DNA from: CAWBUW01 sp963792075
Lineage (GTDB): Bacteria; Chloroflexota; Anaerolineae; Anaerolineales; UBA4823
NCBI GenBank assembly: GCA_963792075.1
Contig: CAWBUW010000002.1
Location: 372,001 to 436,000, forward strand
Length of the DNA: 64,000 nt
Direction: 5' to 3'
The notes beneath the pieces are model-generated. The model was not told where the DNA came from. It did no database searches and worked only from the letters and a program-made list of their open reading frames with translations. A program made the translations under genes and the position numbers. Shown here in pieces: positions 34,906 to 42,904 of this stretch (position 1 is its first letter; the number at the start of each line of letters is the position of its first letter).

Positions 34906-35394
34906 TTAAGGGAACAAGTCTGCTGGTTTTCGTCGTTTAATCGCTCCCACGGAATACAGATAAAGGATGATGCCAACAGATACTGTGATCAGCGATGAGG
35001 TAATTGATAACGAATCAGGAGATCCGCTTCCCCACCATGCCAAAGTTAAGGTCACTAGTCCAATCCAGAAAGCCCATGCTAGTCGCAGAAGGGCTGTCTT
35101 CCGGAGCTCTAATGGGACCATTCGCATGTTTTCACTCAAAAGCAAATGAAGGCATAAGCCCAAAGATATGCTCCAGACGAAGAGCAACATCATACCCCAT
35201 GCGAATGGTTCATTTCTAGGCGCTCCTGGCATCTGGCCGATGATAGACTGGATCAAAGCTATGATAAATACTGCGATGGATGCTCCGATCAACATCAAAC
35301 CAATGTCTTTGGTTTTTGTAATGTTTGACGGAATGGTTGTTTGAATTGAGATACGTTCTCCTAAAGAGTCTGTATCGGTTTCATATGGTTCCAT
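34906..35394 (-). CDS. Four-span membrane protein, partner of PadR gene
   Basis: 162 residues with four hydrophobic segments (about 32-53, 64-84, 103-121 and 130-150), a polar N terminus and a short basic tail. No motif is recognised. It starts 15 nt after the PadR-type regulator. A PadR gene followed by a small membrane protein is a common bacterial pair in which the regulator controls the membrane protein, often in envelope stress or drug response. The start is preceded by AAGGAG. Confidence 0.6.
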   Translation of the reverse strand: MEPYETDTDSLGERISIQTTIPSNITKTKDIGLMLIGASIAVFIIALIQSIIGQMPGAPRNEPFAWGMMLLFVWSISLGLCLHLLLSENMRMVPLELRKTALLRLAWAFWIGLVTLTLAWWGSGSPDSLSITSSLITVSVGIILYLYSVGAIKRRKPADLFP

Positions 35395-35409
35395 AAGTCA
35401 AACTCCTTT

Positions 35410-35790
35410 TTAAATTTCGGTTCCATCAGAAGATAACACGGCTTCCATAGATTTCAGGACTTCTGGCTGTTGGAACAAGAGGATATTACGCCGTATAAAC
35501 TTTGACAGCAAGGCTCGGCCTTTTTTTGTCAGGTGAAAGTAACGCCGGGCTGGTCCAATTTTAGAAGGCGAAAATGTGCTTTCGACCAATCCCATTTCAG
35601 AAAAGCGCCTGAGGGTCCTATAGATACTATTATCGTCCGCCGTTATGCTTCCCTGACTGAGAGTTTCAATTTCGGAGCGTATCTGGTAAGCATACCTTTC
35701 ATGCTGGCTCAGGAGCAACAAGATCCAGAACGAAAGCAATCCTTTTTTGTAAGCTTCTTCCCACTGCTGTAAAAGCAAATCGAGTTCCAT
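35410..35790 (-). CDS. PadR-family transcriptional regulator
   Basis: 126 residues with a winged helix (SFWILLLLSQHERYAYQIRSEIE, then IYRTLRRFSEMGLVES and ARRYFHLTKKGRALL), matching the PadR N-terminal domain, and a short C-terminal helix. PadR proteins are usually autorepressors controlling an adjacent gene. A promoter with an inverted repeat over its -10 box precedes the gene. Ligand unknown. Confidence 0.8.
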   Translation of the reverse strand: MELDLLLQQWEEAYKKGLLSFWILLLLSQHERYAYQIRSEIETLSQGSITADDNSIYRTLRRFSEMGLVESTFSPSKIGPARRYFHLTKKGRALLSKFIRRNILLFQQPEVLKSMEAVLSSDGTEI

Positions 35791-35799
35791 CGGTTTTTT

Positions 35800-35845
35800 C
35801 TATTATTCATTAGGAATAATAGCATAAATAATCCCCTTCTGTCAA
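35800..35845 (-). promoter_or_regulatory. PadR-gene promoter with operator-like inverted repeat
   Basis: On the minus strand TTGACA (35845-35840), an 18-nt spacer and TATTAT (35821-35816). The exact inverted repeat CTATTATTC / GAATAATAG with a 5-nt spacer (35800-35822) covers the -10 box, placed as an autorepressor site would be. Confidence 0.6.
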
Positions 35846-35901
35846 TATTCTATGGGCTTTTATGCCTGAACAGTTACCTTATTTTGAATATCCATAGTTA
35901 C

Positions 35902-37938
35902 CTAGCCGGCAATCCCAAGCGTATCCAGGATAAACGCGTAATTCAGCGCCTGCTCGCGCAGGAAATCATACCGGCCGGAGGCGCCTCCGTGACCGGCCCC
36001 CATGTTGGTAAGCAAAAGCAGACGGTTGCGGTCGGTTTTCAGCGAGCGCAGCCGGGCGGCCCATTTGGCCGGGTCCCAATACGGGACCTGTAAATCATTC
36101 AGGCCGGCGCGCGCCAGGATGTGCGGGTAAGCTTTGGCTTCCAAATTTTCATAGGGCGAATAAGAGAGCATATACTCGAAAGCCTGCGGGTCGTTGGGGT
36201 TCCCCCATTGTTCGTATTCGGGCACGGTCAGCGGCAGTTCTGGCATCAGCATCGCGGTGATTACGTTCGTAAACGGCACCAGCGCCACGACACACCGGAA
36301 CAGGTCGGGGCGCTGGTTGGTTACGGCCGTTACCAAAAGCCCTCCGGCGCTGCCGCCGGTGATGGCCAGTTGTTCCGGTGTGGTGTATCCCTGGCTCACC
36401 AGGCGCTCGGCGCAGGCGATAAAATCGGAAAATGTGTTCTTCTTACGCAGCAGCCGGCCGCCTTCGTACCAGGGGCGGCCCATCTCGCTGCCACCGCGGA
36501 CGTGCGCAATCGCATAAGCGAAGCCGCGGTCGAGCAGGCTGAACCGGCGGGTTTCAAAAGCTGCTTCGCTGCTAAACCCATAAGAGCCGTAGGCGTAGAG
36601 CAGCAGCGGGCCGGGACTCTTCCGGTCGCGCCGGTACACCAACGAGATGGGCACCTGCGCCCCATCCGGCGCAGTCGCAAACAGGCGCTGGCTGGTGTAC
36701 AGGGAAGGATCATAACCGCTGGGGATCTCTTGCAGCTTACTCACCTGCCAGGTGTGCTTCTCCAGGTGATAATCCACGGTGGCTTCGGGAGATACCAGGG
36801 AACTGTAGAAGAAACGCAGCTCATGCGCGTCGCCAAACGGGTTCGCAGCCCAACGCAGCGCGTAGGTGGGGTCCGGGAAGGTGACGTAATGAACATCTGC
36901 CAGGCCATCCGGCGCGGATATGCGCACCTGGCGCAAACCATCCCGGCGCTCGAAGAGCACCAGGTGGTCGCGGAATGCCTGTACCTCTTCGATCAGCGTA
37001 TCTTCCCGGTGGGGAAGCGCCTCGACCCAGGCGCTGCGCTCAGGGTTCGCGGTGGGAGCGCGCATCAAACGGAAGTTCTCCGCCCCGGCATTGGTGCGGA
37101 TCCAGAAATGGTCTCCCTGGTGCTCCAGGTAATATTCATGCCAGGGTTGGCGCCCGGCTACCAGGCGCAATCCGGCCTGGGGGGTGTCTGCATCCAGGAG
37201 ATACACCTCGCTGGTAGAATGGCTGGCGGCAGTGATCAAGAGGTACGCGCCGCTGCGGCTGCGCTCCACTCTTAAGCTGAACGCATCATCCGGCTCATGC
37301 AGCACCTGGGTATCCTGGTTTGTTTCCTGCCCCACGCTGTGGCGCATCACCTTGTACGAGCGGTGCACGGCATCGAAAACGGTGTAAAAGAGCGTGCGGC
37401 TGTCGCTTGCCCAGGCTGCCGTCCAGGCTGTACCGGCGAGCGGACCCGCGACCACCTGCCCATTGTGCAGGTCCTTAATAAACAAGTTGAAAACCCAGGC
37501 CCCGGTAACATCGACGGCATATGCGATCAGGTTGTGGTCCGGGCTGGGCTCCAGGTAGTTCACCCGGCAGTATTCCAGCCCTTCTGCCAGGGCATTCTCG
37601 TCCAGCAGGATTTCCTCTCCGGCGCCTGGCGCATTGGCTTTGCGGCAAAAGACCCGGTACTGCCTGCCGGCCTCATTGCGCGTGTAATAAGCGTACTGCC
37701 CGCGGTTTTCCGGGGCGGCGCTGTCATCCTCCTGGATGCGGCCGCGCATTTCCCGGTAAAGCTGCTCTTGCAGCGCCTGGGTATGGCCTAACACAGACTG
37801 GGCATACGCGTTTTCTGCGGCCAGATAAGCAATGACTTCAGGGTCGGCTTTGTTTTGCATCCAGCGGTACGGATCGTCCAATGAATGGCTCAAGTGCTCG
37901 AAGTGATAAGGGACTTTTTTCGCAGTCGGGGGCAGCAT
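35902..37938 (-). CDS. Prolyl oligopeptidase family serine peptidase (oligopeptidase B type)
   Basis: 678 residues. An N-terminal seven-bladed propeller (about 70-400; RWMQNKADPEVIAYLAAEN at the start is typical of oligopeptidase B) is followed by an alpha/beta hydrolase with the nucleophile in ITGGSAGGLLVTAV, Asp in ARAGLNDLQVPYWDP and His in MGAGHGGASGRYD. It cleaves short peptides, probably after basic residues, in the cytosol (no signal peptide). High GC like the core genome, although it lies between accessory genes. AGGAGG precedes the ATG. Confidence 0.9.
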   Translation of the reverse strand: MLPPTAKKVPYHFEHLSHSLDDPYRWMQNKADPEVIAYLAAENAYAQSVLGHTQALQEQLYREMRGRIQEDDSAAPENRGQYAYYTRNEAGRQYRVFCRKANAPGAGEEILLDENALAEGLEYCRVNYLEPSPDHNLIAYAVDVTGAWVFNLFIKDLHNGQVVAGPLAGTAWTAAWASDSRTLFYTVFDAVHRSYKVMRHSVGQETNQDTQVLHEPDDAFSLRVERSRSGAYLLITAASHSTSEVYLLDADTPQAGLRLVAGRQPWHEYYLEHQGDHFWIRTNAGAENFRLMRAPTANPERSAWVEALPHREDTLIEEVQAFRDHLVLFERRDGLRQVRISAPDGLADVHYVTFPDPTYALRWAANPFGDAHELRFFYSSLVSPEATVDYHLEKHTWQVSKLQEIPSGYDPSLYTSQRLFATAPDGAQVPISLVYRRDRKSPGPLLLYAYGSYGFSSEAAFETRRFSLLDRGFAYAIAHVRGGSEMGRPWYEGGRLLRKKNTFSDFIACAERLVSQGYTTPEQLAITGGSAGGLLVTAVTNQRPDLFRCVVALVPFTNVITAMLMPELPLTVPEYEQWGNPNDPQAFEYMLSYSPYENLEAKAYPHILARAGLNDLQVPYWDPAKWAARLRSLKTDRNRLLLLTNMGAGHGGASGRYDFLREQALNYAFILDTLGIAG

Positions 37939-37961
37939 GATTTTTCCTCCTGGCGCAATGT

Positions 37962-38541
37962 TTAATTATTTTCTCCGGAGTTGGATATTTCTGTGAATGG
38001 TAGACGCTCAATCATTTTTTCGATTTTTGTGTCATCTACTTTCCGTGAATAATAGACTTGACTCATTTCGGCAGCCTTCTGAGTCTCAACAACTCTCCAA
38101 TTACGGATTATGCTATTTTTTGTTATAGGTTTTCGAATTTCTTTCTGGGAAATATAAAAAACGATTTCATCCAAATCTAACCTATGATTTCCTACAAGCC
38201 AATATAGATCGTAAAAATCACGATAGCGAGCTCGGTCGCTCATAGCCCGGATTTTTTCTGCGCAAATCTTTCTCACATCCTATAATGCTTGCATCATCAA
38301 GTGTGATCTTATTCCCGTTTGATGAAAAGTCTAAATCTTCGGAGAATCGGTATTGGTCCAAATAACAATGGTTTAGAGCTGTACCGCCTTTAAATACCAA
38401 CGTTTTTCCCCAGAGGGAGCCGGAAATAATCTGCATGACAACAGCCAACATATAATCCTTTTCGGCAATCTGTAAAGGATACCTGAGGGTTTTCCGATTG
38501 ATGATCTCAAGTTGTGAACGGGTTAATAACGTTGCTTTCAT
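37962..38541 (-). pseudogene. AbiEii-type nucleotidyltransferase toxin with internal deletion
   Basis: Two fragments in different frames. The first (from 38541) has the toxin N terminus with the nucleotidyltransferase site LVFKGGTALNHCYLDQYR and FSEDLDFSSNG, then loses frame. The second (to 37962) is the usual C-terminal half, VRKICAEKIRAMSDRARYRDFYDLYWL. Roughly 80-100 residues that normally separate these blocks are missing, so this is an internal deletion plus frame change, not a one-base error. AbiEii transfers a nucleotide to cellular targets; this copy should be inactive. It overlaps the antitoxin gene by 4 bp. Confidence 0.8.
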
Positions 38542-39320
38542 GCTCTCTTATATTTATCAAAGTAATCCCGGTAATACAAACGCCATTTTGCGTTAAATTT
38601 ATTGTCCCCAGGAAGCATCCAATGAGTGCTGCGCTTGGTTTTGACAAGCTCATACAACTTATCGGAGTATATCCCCAAAAGGTCAAACACCAGCCCAAAG
38701 GTTTTTATAGTCACAGCAGGAAACCTGGCCAGATATTCATTCAGCCTGGCAATGTCCAAATCATTTTTATGCTCAAGCAATTTCTCAATTACAAGATCAA
38801 TTGAATACTGGCTTTTATGGAAATTGGCCATATCGATTAAGGCTTTTTCAGGAGTGGCTACCCTAGCTGTTAAGTTTCCAACCTGTATTTCCTGCCAGCC
38901 GAAATAATATTCAGGTTTGGTTTTGACAAAACTGTACTCCACCCCTGACAGATTTACGGATTTATGCGCTTTCAGTGAAACGGAAACGGTTCTGTCAGTT
39001 AGCTGATCGAACATGCTGTATTGCTGCAAAGCAGATTCAAACGAGACATAGGAGTTGGGTTCTAAGAGGTTCGCAATGCTATAAGGAGAAAGATTTAAAT
39101 ATCCCCTGGATGACAAATCAGAAATTGCATAAATTCCTCGCTTAATTCGGGTAAGCCAACCGTTTCTGACGAGTTTAGATATGAGATTTTTGGACTGTTG
39201 GTAATCAAAGAAATTTCCCGCCTCTTTGTATATTTGGTGGGAGGTTACAATCTGACCGTATTTAACGATTAGATTTTCAAGGATTTCGCTTTGTTTTGCG
39301 GATAAAATAGATTGTTTCAT
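38538..39320 (-). CDS. AbiEi-type antitoxin of a type IV toxin-antitoxin system
   Basis: 260 residues. An N-terminal winged helix (QSKNLISKLVRNGWLTRIKR, then GIYAI) is followed by the AbiEi C-terminal domain (PNSYVSFESALQQYSMFDQL, ATPEKALIDMANFH). AbiEi represses its own operon and counteracts the AbiEii nucleotidyltransferase without direct binding. The gene appears intact although its toxin is deleted. An inverted repeat overlaps its start codon. AT-rich relative to neighbours, consistent with horizontal acquisition. Confidence 0.85.
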   Translation of the reverse strand: MKQSILSAKQSEILENLIVKYGQIVTSHQIYKEAGNFFDYQQSKNLISKLVRNGWLTRIKRGIYAISDLSSRGYLNLSPYSIANLLEPNSYVSFESALQQYSMFDQLTDRTVSVSLKAHKSVNLSGVEYSFVKTKPEYYFGWQEIQVGNLTARVATPEKALIDMANFHKSQYSIDLVIEKLLEHKNDLDIARLNEYLARFPAVTIKTFGLVFDLLGIYSDKLYELVKTKRSTHWMLPGDNKFNAKWRLYYRDYFDKYKRA

Positions 39321-39360
39321 GTATAGTAAGTAATTGTTATTGATTACTAACTATATACAT
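39319..39360 (-). promoter_or_regulatory. Inverted repeat at the AbiEi gene start
   Basis: ATGTATAGT-AAGTAAT and ATTACT-AACTATATACAT are imperfect inverted arms about 8 nt apart, overlapping the start codon and the likely -10 region. AbiEi antitoxins are known to bind inverted repeats upstream of their operon. Confidence 0.5.
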
Positions 39361-39422
39361 AATAAACTATTCACAAGATGGTGTCAAGCAATGAATATCT
39401 ATTCACAGGGCTTTCTCAAAGT

Positions 39423-39490
39423 TAGGGGTCTTGGGGGTGTGTGCCGTGCGGGCAGCTTTGCTACCGCACGGCATACACCCCAAACCCCTA
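39423..39490. repeat. Palindrome with GC-TTT-GC centre at the aminotransferase stop
   Basis: TAGGGG, GGGTGTGTGCCGTGCGG and AGC arms pair across a TTT loop; the right end contains the aminotransferase stop codon. The left flank carries CTTTCTCAAAG, similar to the CTCAA ends of the elements at 9762 and 51677. Confidence 0.6.
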
Positions 39491-40663
39491 TGACGACAGA
39501 GGCAGCCTGGACAGCGCGGCGGCGATCTGGCTGACCGCCTGCTGGAGCTTCTCCATCGAGTTGGCGAAGCAGAGGCGCAGGTAGCCCTCGCCGTGAGGGC
39601 CAAAGGCGCTGCCCGGCAGCACGGCGACGGAGGCCGATTCTAACAGGTACTCTGCCAGGCAGTTGGAGGAACGGCCGTAGGCGGTAACGTTGGGGAAGGC
39701 GTAGAAAGCGCCCTGCGGGGTGCGGCAGGAGACGCCCGGGATGGCGTTCAGCCCGGCCACGACCACGTCGCGCCTCCGCTGGTACTCGGCCACTGCGGCA
39801 TCCACCGGGTGCTGCGTGCCGCGCACGGCTTTCAGTCCGGCGACCTGGGTAAAGCTGGCGGTGCAGCCCACGGAATGGGTCAGCAGCAGCTCGACCCGTT
39901 CGGCCAGCGCGGCCGGCATGATGCCGTAGCCCAGGCGCCAGCCGGTCATGGCGTAGGTCTTGGAGAAGCCATCGCAAATCACCGTGCGCTCGGCCATGCC
40001 GGGCAGCGTGGCGATGCTGGGCACGGGCGCGCCGTACACCAGGCGGGCGTAGATCTCGTCCGAGAGCACCCAGAAGTTGTGGCGCTGGGCGGCCGCGGCG
40101 ATATGCTCCAGGGCGCGCAGGGGCATCACGCCGCCGGTCGGGTTGGAAGGCGAGTTGAGCACCACCAGGCGCGTGCGTTCGTTGATCAGGTAGTCGAAAG
40201 CGTCCAGGTCGAAGGAGAAATCGTCCTCTTCACGCAGCGGCACAGGCACAGGCGTTCCGCCGGCCACTTCGATCATGGCGGCGTAGGTGGGGAAGCCCGG
40301 GTCGGGGTAGATCACCTCGTCGCCCGGCCGGACCAGGGCCAGCGTGGGGAAGAACAGGAAAGGCTTGGCACCGGGGCCGACCACCACCTGTTCCGGGAGT
40401 ATCTCCTGCCCGCGGCGCTGGCTGGCATCCGCGGCGATGGCCTTGCGCAGGGCGGGTATGCCCGCGGAAGGGGTGTAGCGCGTGTGCCCGTTCTGGATTG
40501 CTTCGATCCCGGCTTCGGCGATGTGCGGAAATGTCGGCATGTCCGGTTGGCCGATCTCGAGATGGATGATGGTTTGCCCGGCGGCTTCGAGCGCCTGGGC
40601 GCGCGCCAGCATGGCATAAGCCCCCTCGGCTTTCAGGTTTAAGACACGGTCAGCGAATTCCAT
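39488..40663 (-). CDS. Class I/II pyridoxal-phosphate aminotransferase
   Basis: 391 residues. Fold type I features: LEIGQPDMPTFPHIAEAG, RYTPSAGIPALRKAIA, NSPSNPTGGVM, the PLP-binding lysine in CDGFSKTYAMTGWRLGY and LRLCFANSMEKL. Similar to aspartate-type aminotransferases that accept several amino acids. The ATG at 40663 stands 1 nt after the stop of the M3 peptidase; an ATG 24 nt earlier, inside that gene, is possible. Co-transcribed with the peptidase and perhaps used in amino-acid catabolism, which is inference. Confidence 0.9.
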   Translation of the reverse strand: MEFADRVLNLKAEGAYAMLARAQALEAAGQTIIHLEIGQPDMPTFPHIAEAGIEAIQNGHTRYTPSAGIPALRKAIAADASQRRGQEILPEQVVVGPGAKPFLFFPTLALVRPGDEVIYPDPGFPTYAAMIEVAGGTPVPVPLREEDDFSFDLDAFDYLINERTRLVVLNSPSNPTGGVMPLRALEHIAAAAQRHNFWVLSDEIYARLVYGAPVPSIATLPGMAERTVICDGFSKTYAMTGWRLGYGIMPAALAERVELLLTHSVGCTASFTQVAGLKAVRGTQHPVDAAVAEYQRRRDVVVAGLNAIPGVSCRTPQGAFYAFPNVTAYGRSSNCLAEYLLESASVAVLPGSAFGPHGEGYLRLCFANSMEKLQQAVSQIAAALSRLPLSS

Positions 40664-40664
40664 A

Positions 40665-42470
40665 TTAGATCTCGGTATAGCGGTCAATCTGCCGTGCGAT
40701 GATCTTCAGGGAAGCAGCCCAGAAGTCCTTCGTACGGATGTTAATCCCGAAGCGGTCGGCCAGCTCGGCGGCCTTGCCTTCGCCGGTGCTGGCGAGCAGG
40801 GAAATGTAATCGGGGACGAAAGCTGCGCCGCGCTGCCGGTAGATGGCATACAGGCCGGTGGCAAACAACAGGCCGAAGGCATAAGGGAAGTTGTAGAACG
40901 AGCGCTCGTAGGAATAATAGTGCGGCTTCCAGGTCCACATGTATTTCTGCAGGAAATTCTCATCCAGGCCCTCACCGTAGGCGGCTTTCTGCGAGCGTTC
41001 CATGATGTCGTTGATCTCATCGGGGGAAAGCTCGGCCTGGGCGCGGCGTTCGAGGACTTCTTTTTCGAACAAGAAGCGGGAATAGATATCCACGATCACC
41101 TGGCTGCTGCCGGTCAAGGAGGTCTCCAGGATAGACAGCTCTTCGGCGGGGGAGGCAGCCGCCGCCAGGGCGGCCTGGGTGGCGATGGTCTCGCACATGA
41201 TCGAAGCGGTCTCGGCCAGGGTCATGGGGGTGCGGCGCTGCAGGCCGGTCTTGCCCTTCGCATACATACATTCATTGTGGAAGGCGTGGCCCAATTCGTG
41301 GGCAATGGTGAAGACCTGGTCGAGCGAGCCATCGAAATTGCACAGCACGCGCGATTCCCTGGCCACAGGAATACCCATGCAGAAAGCGCCGCCGCGTTTG
41401 CCCACGCGCTGCTCGGCGTCGATCCAGTTCCGGTCGAAAGCCCGGCGGGCGAGCGCCTCTAACTCAGGAGCGAAAGAGGCGAAGTTTTGCAGGACGAAGC
41501 TGCGCGCTTCGGGGAAGGTGTAACTGCGGCCGGATTCGCCCAGCGGCGCGGACAGGTCCCACCAGGCCAGTTTTTCTTTGCCCATGCGGCGCGCCTTGGC
41601 CTGGAAATAGCGCACGAAGGTGGGGAGAGAGTCTTGCATGGCGCCCAGCATGGCGTCCAAAGTGGTGCGGTCGATGCGCGCCTGGTGCAGGGCGGGCTCC
41701 AGCGCATCGGCGTAACCGCGGTGCTGGTTGAGTGTGTTGGCCGTACCCTTGATCCCGTTCATGCAGGCGGCGAGGGTCTCGCTGACCGTTTCCCAGGCTT
41801 TGTTTTCGGCCTCGTAGCCGCGGCGGCGGACTGACTCGTCCGGGTGCGAGCGCAGGTTGATCAGCGCGGGCATCGGCATCTTCTGCACCTTGCCATCCAG
41901 CTCGAAATCCACGCTGAGCTGCGAGGTGACGGTGCCCTGCAGTTTCTGCCAGGCCGTGCCGCCGGCCAGGTTGAGCTCGGCGGCCAGCCCTTCTTCGCTC
42001 TCGCTCATCAAGTGCAGGCTCTCTTCGGCGGCTTCCTGCATGAAGAAAGCGTGCGCCTGCGCGCTGCCGGGCTGCTGCAAGAGGGCGGGCAGCGCCGGAT
42101 TGATCCGGCCGACCCAGCTCTTGAATTGCACGACAATCTTATCGCTGCGCACGTCCAGTTGGTCCAGGCGAGACTGTGCCTTCTGGGCGGCTTTGTTATA
42201 AGAGTCGGTGGAAATGAAGGAATGCAGGTAGCTGCCCATGCTGTGCATCCGGTCGCCCAAGACGTTGAGGCGGTCGATGACGCCGCCGGCGATGGCAGCC
42301 AGTTGGGCTGCGCCGGTGGAGGGGCCGGCATCCGCAATCTGCGCGTCGAGGTAGGCTTGGAGCTCGTCCAGCAGTTGCTCCACCTTGTGGAAATCCGCCT
42401 CGTATTCGGCCGAATCCAGTGCAGGGTAGACATTGGTCAAGTCCCATCGGGTTGTTTGCAGATCAGTCAT
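40665..42470 (-). CDS. pepF: M3-family oligoendopeptidase (PepF type)
   Basis: 601 residues from the ATG at 42470 (GAGGAG upstream). The zinc motif is TIAHELGHAFHNECMY and a distal Tyr/His-rich stretch YMWTWKPHYYSYERSFYNF is typical of PepF. The N-terminal ~200 residues are the helical PepF domain (RWDLTNVYPALDSAEYEADF). It hydrolyses peptides of about 7-17 residues in the cytosol. It is followed by the aminotransferase with a 1-nt gap. Confidence 0.93.
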   Translation of the reverse strand: MTDLQTTRWDLTNVYPALDSAEYEADFHKVEQLLDELQAYLDAQIADAGPSTGAAQLAAIAGGVIDRLNVLGDRMHSMGSYLHSFISTDSYNKAAQKAQSRLDQLDVRSDKIVVQFKSWVGRINPALPALLQQPGSAQAHAFFMQEAAEESLHLMSESEEGLAAELNLAGGTAWQKLQGTVTSQLSVDFELDGKVQKMPMPALINLRSHPDESVRRRGYEAENKAWETVSETLAACMNGIKGTANTLNQHRGYADALEPALHQARIDRTTLDAMLGAMQDSLPTFVRYFQAKARRMGKEKLAWWDLSAPLGESGRSYTFPEARSFVLQNFASFAPELEALARRAFDRNWIDAEQRVGKRGGAFCMGIPVARESRVLCNFDGSLDQVFTIAHELGHAFHNECMYAKGKTGLQRRTPMTLAETASIMCETIATQAALAAAASPAEELSILETSLTGSSQVIVDIYSRFLFEKEVLERRAQAELSPDEINDIMERSQKAAYGEGLDENFLQKYMWTWKPHYYSYERSFYNFPYAFGLLFATGLYAIYRQRGAAFVPDYISLLASTGEGKAAELADRFGINIRTKDFWAASLKIIARQIDRYTEI

Positions 42471-42526
42471 GAAATGCTCCTCTATAAGGTGAAATGCTGT
42501 CTGCATTGTACCCGGTTAAGAGGAAA

Positions 42527-42573
42527 TTTGGGGGGATTAGCAAGCGATGAAATCGCTTGCTAATCCCCCCAAA
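42527..42573. repeat. Perfect 22-bp hairpin with GAA loop
   Basis: GGGGGGATTAGCAAGCGAT and complement around GAA, extended by TTT/AAA, in the divergent gap between pepF and the metY leader. It immediately precedes the metY promoter and would insulate the two units. Confidence 0.65.
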
Positions 42574-42594
42574 AAAATTCTTTGTAAAAAGACC

Positions 42595-42623
42595 TTGACA
42601 GATTGGGGCAGTGCTCCTATAAT
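42595..42623 (+). promoter_or_regulatory. Consensus sigma-70 promoter of the metY leader
   Basis: TTGACA (42595-42600), a 17-nt spacer and TATAAT (42618-42623), both boxes perfect. Transcription would begin near 42630, giving a leader of about 275 nt before metY. Confidence 0.85.
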
Positions 42624-42645
42624 CGGGCGAATTACAGGAAACCAG

Positions 42646-42741
42646 ATGATCTTACACCTCTATTCAATGCCTATGTCCATGCGCAGGGCGGGGGCTGAAC
42701 CCACCGCCTTGCAGGAATGTACCATGCCGGGCCCGGCTTAG
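42646..42741 (+). CDS. Methionine-rich leader peptide of the metY-metA operon
   Basis: A 31-codon reading frame begins 16 nt or so after the predicted transcript start, with AGGAA 5 nt before its ATG. It has five methionines, three of them alternating in SMPMSM at 42667-42681. These codons stand directly before the first strand of a strong hairpin. The frame ends at TAG 42739-42741, ahead of a terminator. This is the layout of an amino-acid biosynthesis attenuator in which ribosome stalling at scarce Met-tRNA would prevent termination. That reading is inference; the peptide itself has no other apparent function. Confidence 0.65.
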   Translation: MILHLYSMPMSMRRAGAEPTALQECTMPGPA

Positions 42742-42823
42742 TGTTCTGAGCCAGCCCGCCAGCAAGCGGCGGACAGCCTTCCGCAAACTCACGAGAGTTG
42801 CGAATGGCTGTCCGCCGTTTTTT
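42683..42823 (+). promoter_or_regulatory. Predicted transcription attenuator (strands 1-4 with terminator)
   Basis: Strand 1 GCAGGGCGG (42683-42691) pairs with strand 2 CCGCCTTGC (42704-42712). Strand 2 can instead pair with strand 3 GCAAG-CG-GCGG (42762-42772) with a 2-nt bulge. Strand 3 overlaps the terminator 5' arm CGGCGGACAGCC (42767-42778), whose partner is GGCTGTCCGCCG (42806-42817), followed by TTTTTT (42818-42823). An inner CGCAA/TTGCG stem extends the terminator. So terminator and antiterminator are mutually exclusive. Confidence 0.65.
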
Positions 42824-42835
42824 ATTATCTTTATT

Positions 42836-42864
42836 GGTTACGACAGGCAAAGCCTGCCATAACC
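42836..42864. repeat. Short hairpin with GC-AAA-GC centre before metY
   Basis: GGTTA, CAGGC and complements around AAA, between the terminator and the metY ribosome binding site. The arms contain two mismatches. Confidence 0.5.
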
Positions 42865-42904
42865 CATAAGGCAAAGAAATAAGCCAAAGAGAAGGAGCAG
42901 AATC

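Noticed and set aside
42630..42823. SAM (S-box) or SAH riboswitch in the metY leader
   Set aside because: The conserved S-box and SAH aptamer core sequences were not found; the Met-rich frame and alternative pairings explain the structure better. A covariance-model scan (Rfam SAM and SAH families) would settle it.
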